Source: Alphaproteobacteria bacterium BRH_c36 (GTDB lineage Bacteria; Pseudomonadota; Alphaproteobacteria; Rhizobiales; Hyphomicrobiaceae). Taken from it: a DNA stretch of 32,765 nt. The translations under genes were made by a program, and so were the position numbers. The notes under the pieces are model-generated. The model saw only the letters and a list, made by a program, of their open reading frames with translations, did not search any database and was not told where the DNA came from. The DNA lies in the NCBI GenBank assembly GCA_001516065.1, contig LOEV01000221.1, positions 1-32,765 of the forward strand. The letters run 5' to 3'. This document shows positions 27,221-32,765 of this stretch, one piece after another. How positions within the stretch are numbered: position 1 is the first letter of the stretch; every line of letters begins with the position of its first letter.

Positions 27221-28653
27221 TTGTCGCCCTTCGGGTTCATCGGCGGAACGATGTCGACGTAACCGTCCTGCGAGACGATGAAGATCATCGACGGGTACTG
27301 GCTGGAGGTGACGTAGTTGGCCGCTGAATTGTAGCGTCCGCCACGCTGCCATGTGCCGCTCGGCGTCGAACCGCCGTCCATGATGGCCCCGACCGCATGG
27401 ACGTTGCCCTCGACGTCGGCGATCAGCGTTCCATCGATGGCGGTCAGCTGCGTCGTCACTTCCGGCGTCAATGCCACCGGACGGATCGGAATGCATTGCG
27501 ACGACAGCCGCTGGGCTTCGTGACGCGCGCCGGGCGTGAACAGGATGTTGGTCCCGACCGGCTGCTCGGCGGCGATGGTGGCGATGTTCCAAAGTGTTTC
27601 GAGGCCGTTGGCATCGACCATTGGCAGGCACTTCTTCACATGCGTCTGGAAGACGTCTTTGGTCAGAATCCTGTCCACTTCGACGGGCGTGCCGTACGAC
27701 ACCATCGCCAGCAACTGCTCGCCGCGCTGCATGGTCCAGATACCGCGGCCCTTGAACAGGATCTGATGGCATTCCTGGATCTGATCGAAATCGACGAAGC
27801 CGTAGAAGTAGTCGCCATCAAACAGCAGCGCGAACTGCTGTGACGCCATCTCGATCAACTTGCGCGCACCCGTGTTGTGCGACAGGTGGATGGGCCGGCG
27901 GAACTCGATGCTCGGACGGATGTTGGCACTTCCGCGCTTGGCAAGAACGATATAGCCCGCGCCCGCACGCCCTTCATACTGCGCCGCTGCCAGATCGCAG
28001 CACAGTTCATATAGGCCGTAATTCATCCGGCCGGTCGCTTCCTGGGAAAGCTTTTGTAGATAGAGTTGGGCCGCCGCTCGAGACAAAAGGTCGGGCGCCA
28101 GACCGAAAAACGTGTCCGAATGGCGTGGCGACAGGCAGTACTGCAACGAGACGTAGAGCAGAGCGTCGAACAGCGCTTTGATCTCGAACGGCCGAGGTTT
28201 GGAGCGTCTGCCATCCGCGAGCGCGCCGGGTTGTACGCTGCTGACAGCTCCGCGCCGCGTGATCAGGAACCCAACCGTACGGTGGTCAAGTTCGGTCCGC
28301 GTCGACTTGAAGACGAATTCCCCTTCTCCGCATTCAATACCGAGGCCGTCGAAGTAACCGAGCATTGCCTCTTCCAGCGCTGGATCGCGCTCGTCTTCGC
28401 ACGACACAAGCTGGATACCCTTGACGTTCGCCGCGCGCTTCCTGCGGCCCGCCTCGTTGAAAACGGGATGAGGATCGGCACTCGAAGCGATCTGCACGCC
28501 GGCCTGATCGTGGATGACCACGACAAAAGTAATGTCGCAGTCCGCGTTGAACTTCACCAACAGGCTGCGCACCTGTTCGAAGGACTCCAGCGACACGGAA
28601 ATCCGCTTGCCCGCACAAGATGCCTGCGGCTTGGTTTGAGGATCTTTCAACAC
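27175..28653 (-). CDS. DisA_N-like (diadenylate-cyclase-fold) protein with large N-terminal sensor region
   Basis: 492 residues from GTG 28653 (TTG 28650 is an alternative; the ribosome site is weak). The C-terminal ~120 residues resemble the DisA_N/DAC fold: TNILFTPGARHEAQRL (369-383), AIDGTLIADVEGNVHAVGAIMDG where DGT (407-409) stands for the DGA motif, RGGRYNSA (437-444) where RYN stands for RHR, and IFIVSQDGYVDIVP (457-470). Canonical DAC domains condense two ATP into c-di-AMP; the changed motifs leave catalysis open. Residues 1-350 match nothing I recognise and contain a mixed alpha/beta core, possibly a DACNx-type sensor region. It sits 56 bp after the pentapeptide gene and overlaps the deaminase gene. 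No membrane helices. Cyclase, nucleotide sensor or inactive binder are all possible. Confidence 0.75.
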   Translation of the reverse strand: MLKDPQTKPQASCAGKRISVSLESFEQVRSLLVKFNADCDITFVVVIHDQAGVQIASSADPHPVFNEAGRRKRAANVKGIQLVSCEDERDPALEEAMLGYFDGLGIECGEGEFVFKSTRTELDHRTVGFLITRRGAVSSVQPGALADGRRSKPRPFEIKALFDALLYVSLQYCLSPRHSDTFFGLAPDLLSRAAAQLYLQKLSQEATGRMNYGLYELCCDLAAAQYEGRAGAGYIVLAKRGSANIRPSIEFRRPIHLSHNTGARKLIEMASQQFALLFDGDYFYGFVDFDQIQECHQILFKGRGIWTMQRGEQLLAMVSYGTPVEVDRILTKDVFQTHVKKCLPMVDANGLETLWNIATIAAEQPVGTNILFTPGARHEAQRLSSQCIPIRPVALTPEVTTQLTAIDGTLIADVEGNVHAVGAIMDGGSTPSGTWQRGGRYNSAANYVTSSQYPSMIFIVSQDGYVDIVPPMNPKGDKWSMKRYLKLNSTAI

Positions 28654-28709
28654 GACTGGCTACGCCTCACTGGTAAACTTCCTTCCGAATGGCTCTTGCG
28701 TGCCGCACC

Positions 28710-29594
28710 TCAGGCAGGCGCCATGATGTCCTGGAAATCCCCGCCGCCAGCGACGTACATGTCGTCGAACTTCGGCAGAAACGCGAATTCGGCTTTTGCG
28801 AACCACGCCGCTCCGTTGACATCGACCTGGCTGAGATTGACGCCTCCGAGGAACCTCGCCCCTTCGAACCCACACGACGTCTGGAACATCGAGCGCTCGA
28901 ATGAGGCTGGACCGGAGAATTCGCAGTTCGTGAACGCGGCGGCATCGCCGAAGCGGGAATCCGCGAAAGCGGCTTCGCTGATCTTGGCATCCGAGAACCA
29001 TGCGCCGCGCGCAAAGTCGGTATGCTCGAACATGGCCTGCCCGAGCATCTGCGCCTGCCGGAACTGGCCGGCCTGCATGAAGACGGAATTCGCGAAATCA
29101 GCAAGGCTGTAGAACGTCGCCCGCTCAAAATTCGCTTCACCCATGAACGAGACCTGACGAAATGCCGCCGTCCCGTAGAACGTCGAACCCTGGAGCCAGC
29201 AGTCAGCCTCGAATTCGCTGCCGCAGAAGTCGGCGCGGCCCGGAAAGACCAGCGCAGCGAAATCGACGTCTTCGGTGAAGCGCGTGCCGGAAAAGTTGGC
29301 GATTGCAAGAGCGTCGCACACCGCGCCAAGCGCCGGATCGCTACCCGCAAGACCGCGCACTTCAAGCATATCCTGTGACCATGTGTTCCAAGCCGTCCGT
29401 CCGCTGGCAAAACGGCCCATCGTCGCAAGGCGCTGTTCGAAGTGCGCCTTCTCCGAAATAGGACCGATATCGCCGAGCAGGGCGCGCGCCAGCTGCACGA
29501 TATCATCGCCGTAATCGGTATTCTCGACCCACGGGTTCAAGAGCTTCAGTTCCGTGACAACGGTTGAGTTGCGCTGGGGATTGAACTTGATCAT
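28710..29594 (-). CDS. Pentapeptide-repeat protein
   Basis: 294 residues from ATG 29594 (MIKFNPQRNS). The frame extends to an ATG at 29675, but that codon lies inside a perfect inverted repeat, so 29594 is preferred although its ribosome site is weak. Residues 1-95 are a helical lead-in (VQLARALLGDIGPISEKAHF). About 96-275 are degenerate pentapeptide repeats with Phe at the centre and Ala two before (ADFCG, ANFER, ADFAN, AMFEH, ASFER, CGFEG), predicted to form a right-handed square beta-helix. Such proteins can mimic DNA or act as scaffolds. It is first in the apparent operon with the DisA_N-like and deaminase genes. Function unknown. Confidence 0.85.
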   Translation of the reverse strand: MIKFNPQRNSTVVTELKLLNPWVENTDYGDDIVQLARALLGDIGPISEKAHFEQRLATMGRFASGRTAWNTWSQDMLEVRGLAGSDPALGAVCDALAIANFSGTRFTEDVDFAALVFPGRADFCGSEFEADCWLQGSTFYGTAAFRQVSFMGEANFERATFYSLADFANSVFMQAGQFRQAQMLGQAMFEHTDFARGAWFSDAKISEAAFADSRFGDAAAFTNCEFSGPASFERSMFQTSCGFEGARFLGGVNLSQVDVNGAAWFAKAEFAFLPKFDDMYVAGGGDFQDIMAPA

Positions 29595-29647
29595 TGGCCT
29601 GATGCGTCCAAATCTTTGAGCCTGGCTCGGGAGATAAAGACGCCTCC

Positions 29648-29663
29648 CCGGCAGAGATGCCGG
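29648..29663 (-). promoter_or_regulatory. Leader hairpin upstream of the pentapeptide operon
   Basis: CCGGCA and TGCCGG enclose a GAGA tetraloop (TCTC on the coding strand), giving a 6-bp GC-rich hairpin 54 nt before the chosen start. If transcription begins near the adjacent dyad, it lies at the extreme 5' end of the mRNA. Confidence 0.4.
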
Positions 29664-29672
29664 AGCCTGCTC

Positions 29673-29704
29673 CATTTCGTTTCAAATTGCGCCAAAACGA
29701 AATG
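29673..29704. promoter_or_regulatory. Perfect 10-bp inverted repeat, candidate operator
   Basis: CATTTCGTTT (29673-29682) and AAACGAAATG (29695-29704) are exact inverted copies separated by 12 nt, so half-site centres are about two helical turns apart. This is the geometry of a dimeric repressor or activator site. It lies 79 nt before the pentapeptide gene start. Confidence 0.6.
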
Positions 29705-29901
29705 CGCCATTCAACTCTCGAACCCTGCCGTCGCGCACTTACCCTTATTCGGGAAAAGCCGCTCCGGTCATTGAGCTCAAACGGTAATTGGGCCGCGTAA
29801 AGATACTGCTAAGTTTAACGGCAAAAGGCTTTCGATCGAGCCCCTGGACGAGTGCCTTGGCCCCGGGCGATGACGTCGCGCACCCGGCGGGAAAGGCACA
29901 A

Positions 29902-31011
29902 CTAACCCGCCGCTTCCGCTTTCCGCCGGACCAACACCTTCGACAGGAAGGCAAGCATCTCGTCGGCGGGTTGCAAACCTACTTCTGCAAACATTGTCTC
30001 CAGATCGTCGACCACGAAGCTCCGGTAATAGGGTTCATGAAACCGCACCGGGAACGCCTCGAGCAGACCGTCCCAATTCGGCTTGTCGCGCATCTGCAGG
30101 CTGTCGATGAAAACGAATAGTCCGCCCGGCTTCAACACTCGCGCAATTTCACGCGTCACGACCCGGCGCACTTCGGGGGGCAGTTCGTGATAGAGAAAGA
30201 TGCAGGTGACGATATCCTGGCTAGCATCTTCGAAGGGCAGCGCTTCGGCATTGGCAAACACGAAACGCGCCGGCCTCAGCCGCCCCATGTGTCGTCGCGC
30301 TTCCTCAAGGTAGGCCTGGCTCAAGTCGCAGCCCGTGAGTCGCAATGCCGGAAACGCACGGCGCACGTCGCTGAGGAAGCGGCCCGTGCCGCAGGCCACA
30401 TCGATGAGGCTTACCCGCCGCTGATCGCGCCCGCGCATGAACTCTGCGATCGGAGGCAACCCAGCCCGCCGCATCGCCGCGGCCGCGCCATAAAACAGCG
30501 TCTCGACCTGCACATCATAGAGCCGTGCGGAGTCCTCTGTGAGATAGCCGCCCGTCTGGAAGTGAAAGTCCTGCGTGAAGTAATCGGGCAGCCCCTGATT
30601 ATGACCCGTCACGTCGCCGGCCGCGTTTCGGACGCTGGAGGCGTCCCGCTCCTGCCGGCGGCTGACCAGTTCGGGGAGGTCCTGGAACATCGCCCTGAGC
30701 CTGCGCAGATGCTCAATCGGGCTCCATGCTTCTTCATCTCCTGGCGGATAAAGTCCCGCGGCGACGGCCTCGGCGTCTGCCCGCAGCAGCGCCCGCGCAT
30801 CGCTGAGCAATTCGTCGCGAGTCGGCACCGGCCGCGTTGGCATGAATTCGGCGGGCGTCGACATACTGCGCGATTGCCGCTGCAGCATCAAATTGATGCC
30901 GCTGTACCAGGCCATCCGCGCAACGTTGCCGGCAAACTGCAGCGCCATCCCCAGCCTGTCGGCGCCGACCCGACCGCCGCCAACCTTGTCCGCAGTCGTT
31001 CTGCCAACCAT
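29902..31011 (-). CDS. Class I SAM-dependent methyltransferase
   Basis: 369 residues; ATG 31011 has AGGAGGAG eight bases upstream. The N-terminal ~150 residues (AWYSGINLMLQRQ, QDLPELVSRRQ, PDYFTQDFHFQTGGYLTEDSA) are an unfamiliar helical region seen in a subset of alphaproteobacterial methyltransferases. The SAM-binding core starts at about 200: LIDVACGTGRF (motif I), LTGCDLSQAYLEEAR, FVFANAEALPFEDASQDIV, CIFLYHELPPEV and RVLKPGGLFVFIDS. The order and the ELPP element are close to UbiE/COQ5-type and lipid methyltransferases. Substrate unknown. It is divergent from the sirtuin gene. Confidence 0.88.
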   Translation of the reverse strand: MVGRTTADKVGGGRVGADRLGMALQFAGNVARMAWYSGINLMLQRQSRSMSTPAEFMPTRPVPTRDELLSDARALLRADAEAVAAGLYPPGDEEAWSPIEHLRRLRAMFQDLPELVSRRQERDASSVRNAAGDVTGHNQGLPDYFTQDFHFQTGGYLTEDSARLYDVQVETLFYGAAAAMRRAGLPPIAEFMRGRDQRRVSLIDVACGTGRFLSDVRRAFPALRLTGCDLSQAYLEEARRHMGRLRPARFVFANAEALPFEDASQDIVTCIFLYHELPPEVRRVVTREIARVLKPGGLFVFIDSLQMRDKPNWDGLLEAFPVRFHEPYYRSFVVDDLETMFAEVGLQPADEMLAFLSKVLVRRKAEAAG

Positions 31012-31150
31012 GTCTGTAACTCCTCCTGGGGTACGCGAACCGCCCCCGCCAAACGGCGCCGGCTGTGACCAATTCCGCGCTGAACTATCGCAAAAGCGTC
31101 ATTTGTGCGATTGCTGCACGGCACTGCACAATCACGGAGACTGCCAAAGC

Positions 31151-31855
31151 ATGCCACGCTATGAAAAGATCGTCATCCTGACAGGAGCCGGTTTGTCGGC
31201 TGAATCGGGCCTTGCGACATTTCGCGACAGCGGCGGCATATGGGCACAATACGACTACCGCGACGTTGCGACCCCGGACGGCTTCCAGCGAAATCCCAAC
31301 CTCGTCTACGAATTCTATAACATGCGCCGCCGCGAAGCCGCCAAGGCTGTCCCCAATGCCGCCCATGAGGCGCTCGCGCGCTTGCAGCACGACTATTCCG
31401 GCGAAGTGCTGCTGGTCACCCAGAACATCGACAATCTCCTAGAACAGGCAGGCGCGCAAAACCTCATCCACATGCACGGCGAAATGACGAAAATGCTGTG
31501 CACTCACTGCGATGCCCGCCTACCCTGGACCGAGGACCTGTCCGCCGATCTCGCCTGCCCCGAATGCGAACTGATCGGCGGCATGCGCCCCGCCGTTGTC
31601 TGGTTCGGTGAGGTGCCCTACGAGATGCCCCACATCGCCGCCGCCCTCGGCGCCTGCGACCTGTTCATCGCCATCGGCACCAGCGGCAACGTCTATCCGG
31701 CCGCAAGCTTTGTTGCAGCCGCCCTCGAGGCCGGCGCCCACACCGTCGAACTCAACCTCGAGCCGTCCGATACCGCAGGCTATTTCGCCGAGCGCCTGCA
31801 CGGACCGGCCACCGAGATCGTCCCCGCCTACGTCGACCGGCTGTTAAGCGAATAG
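31151..31855 (+). CDS. cobB: NAD-dependent protein deacylase, sirtuin CobB type
   Basis: 234 residues from ATG 31151 with GGAG (31136-31139) upstream; the open frame to the left is a shadow. NAD-binding GAGLSAESGLATFRDSGGIW opens the protein. TQNIDNLLEQAG, the catalytic His109 in HMHGE and the zinc site Cys117/Cys120 with Cys136/Cys139 follow, then PAVVWFGE and GTSGNVYPA. Tyr56 and Arg59 (YNMR) form the YxxR pocket linked to removal of succinyl and malonyl as well as acetyl groups. It removes acyl groups from lysines, releasing nicotinamide and O-acyl-ADP-ribose. Confidence 0.96.
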   Translation: MPRYEKIVILTGAGLSAESGLATFRDSGGIWAQYDYRDVATPDGFQRNPNLVYEFYNMRRREAAKAVPNAAHEALARLQHDYSGEVLLVTQNIDNLLEQAGAQNLIHMHGEMTKMLCTHCDARLPWTEDLSADLACPECELIGGMRPAVVWFGEVPYEMPHIAAALGACDLFIAIGTSGNVYPAASFVAAALEAGAHTVELNLEPSDTAGYFAERLHGPATEIVPAYVDRLLSE

Positions 31856-31887
31856 CCGGTGGGCTGCCGGCGAACTCCGCTTCGCGT

Positions 31888-32765
31888 TTAACGTCGCAGT
31901 ACCGCCACCACCTCGACGTGAGCCGTAAACAGGAATTGGTCGATCGGGCTCACGCTGTCCAGCCGGTAACCGCCGTCGATGAGGATACGCAGATCGCGCG
32001 CCAAAGTTGCCGGATTGCAGGAGACGGCGACCACGACAGGCACCTTCGACTTCGCCAGCATTTCGGCCTGCGCCTTGGCCCCGGCGCGCGGCGGATCGAA
32101 GACGACGAGGTCGAACGGCTCCAGTTCCTTGCGCGACAAAGGCTCCTGGAAAAGGTCGCGCCGCCGCGTCTCGATTCCGCGCAATCCCTGCGTCCTGCGC
32201 TTAGCGTCTTCCAGCGCCTCGATCGCGGTCGGGTCGTTGTCCATGGCCACGACCTTGGCCTTCGCGGCGAGCGCGAAAGTGAAAGCACCGACACCACAGA
32301 ACAAATCGGCGGCCTGCTTCGCACGCTTGCCGAATGCGCCAACGATTATGGCTGCCATCGCCGCCTCAGCCTCCCGCGAGGCCTGAAGAAATACCGTCGG
32401 CGGCGGCACGACTTCGGCTGGACCGCATCGGATGAACGGCTGCGTCGCCTGGTAGAGTGGATCGCGATCGAAGCACAGGCGCACCAGCCCAAGGTCGGCA
32501 GCCTGCTGGGCCAGTGCCGCCCGCAGCTTCGGCGAGGTTTTGAGCGTGCTCCCTGAGATATCGACGTCGAGCCCGTTCTCGGCCCGAAGCACATGCACGC
32601 GCAGGTCCTTTCTATCTTCGATCAGCGGACCAATGAGATTACGCAGACCGGGAAGTGCGCCAACGATCTCAGGCGCCAGCACGGGGCACATCTCCAGATT
32701 GATCAGGTCATGGCTTCCGGCCGCATGAAAACCGAGCTGCACCGCCCGCCCCTGCCGGCGCGCCG
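31888..32765 (-). CDS. TrmA/RlmD-family RNA (uracil-C5) methyltransferase, C-terminal part, cut by window edge
   Basis: The reading frame stays open through the right edge (ARRQGRAVQLGFHAAGSHDL), so the GTG at 32740-32742 is internal and the N-terminus lies outside. Visible parts are the SAM motif DLFCGVGAFTFALA, AMDNDPTAIEAL, the DPPRAGA motif and the catalytic VSCNPATLARDL with the nucleophilic Cys, ending in FTAHVEVVAVLRR. These define class I RNA methyltransferases of the RumA/RlmD and TrmA group, which modify uridines of 23S rRNA or tRNA. The N-terminal TRAM and Fe-S part cannot be checked here. The 32-bp gap to the convergent sirtuin gene has only a weak GCGAA/TTCGC hairpin (31870-31885). 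Confidence 0.92.
   Translation of the reverse strand, partial: ARRQGRAVQLGFHAAGSHDLINLEMCPVLAPEIVGALPGLRNLIGPLIEDRKDLRVHVLRAENGLDVDISGSTLKTSPKLRAALAQQAADLGLVRLCFDRDPLYQATQPFIRCGPAEVVPPPTVFLQASREAEAAMAAIIVGAFGKRAKQAADLFCGVGAFTFALAAKAKVVAMDNDPTAIEALEDAKRRTQGLRGIETRRRDLFQEPLSRKELEPFDLVVFDPPRAGAKAQAEMLAKSKVPVVVAVSCNPATLARDLRILIDGGYRLDSVSPIDQFLFTAHVEVVAVLRR

Larger units (their letters stand above)
29595..29901. promoter_or_regulatory. Upstream region of the pentapeptide operon
   Basis: 307 bp with no gene. It contains the hairpin at 29648-29663 and the dyad at 29673-29704, both near the start of the operon. Toward 29705-29901 I see only the GC-rich 3' flank of the methyltransferase gene, with weak complementarity and no clear terminator. 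Confidence 0.5.

Noticed and set aside
27221-27772. N-terminal extension of the deaminase frame
   Set aside because: This part is an out-of-frame reading of the DisA_N-like gene, rich in Arg and without family similarity; the family's N-terminus begins at VELHCHL.
28066-29112. 348-codon plus-strand frame opposite the DisA_N-like and pentapeptide genes
   Set aside because: It spans two genes on the other strand and has no domain or convincing start.
26210-29594. RADAR (RdrA/RdrB) or CBASS identity for the deaminase/cyclase-like operon
   Set aside because: There is no RdrA-like ATPase, the deaminase is about 336 residues and far shorter than RdrB, and there is no CD-NTase or Cap effector.
30842-31150. 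N-terminal extension of the sirtuin frame
   Set aside because: It overlaps the methyltransferase gene on the other strand, and sirtuins begin at the KIVILTGAG strand, with a ribosome site before ATG 31151.

Overview
The window looks like a high-GC chromosome segment from an alphaproteobacterium, most likely of the Hyphomicrobiales/Rhizobiales type. The grounds are the ccoNOQP-ccoGHIS (fixNOQP-fixGHIS) order, an FnrL/FnrN-type regulator, a class I PHA synthase with a phasin, a fused CysN-CysC (NodQ-like) protein and rhizobial-style palindromic intergenic repeats. Species cannot be assigned from sequence alone.

Region 1 (1-9187) is a low-oxygen/stress cluster. It holds the N-terminal part of an ADP-forming acyl-CoA synthetase (minus strand, cut by the window edge), a host-attachment-family protein, an Hsp20 chaperone, a small DUF2892 membrane protein, a phasin, a PEGLP-type cation ATPase, PHA synthase, an Fe-S Crp/Fnr regulator and a hemerythrin-like protein. 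Region 2 (9315-17822) encodes the cbb3 oxidase and its assembly factors. Four perfect TTGA-N6-TCAA boxes (669, 1209, 2652, 9315) precede the main transcription units, so the regulator at 7695-8453 plausibly controls this whole half of the window.

Region 3 (17904-19911) is a divergent pair of DUF2189 membrane proteins. Region 4 (20149-24160) is sulfate activation, cysD and cysNC, followed 14 bp later by an orphan six-helix membrane protein that resembles an ABC-exporter membrane domain without its ATPase. Region 5 (24367-25851) is a secreted RTX zinc metalloprotease.

Region 6 (26210-29704, minus strand) is the most unusual part. It is a probable three-gene operon: a pentapeptide-repeat protein, a protein with a C-terminal DisA_N-like (diadenylate-cyclase-fold) domain whose RHR motif reads RYN, and a complete adenosine-deaminase-family enzyme whose start overlaps the preceding gene by 46 bp. 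A perfect 10-bp inverted repeat lies just upstream of the first gene. This is a candidate nucleotide-signalling or nucleotide-metabolism system.

Region 7 (29902-32765) holds an SAM-dependent methyltransferase, a CobB-type sirtuin and the C-terminal part of a TrmA/RlmD-family RNA methyltransferase cut by the right edge. I saw no rRNA, tRNA, CRISPR array or transposase.
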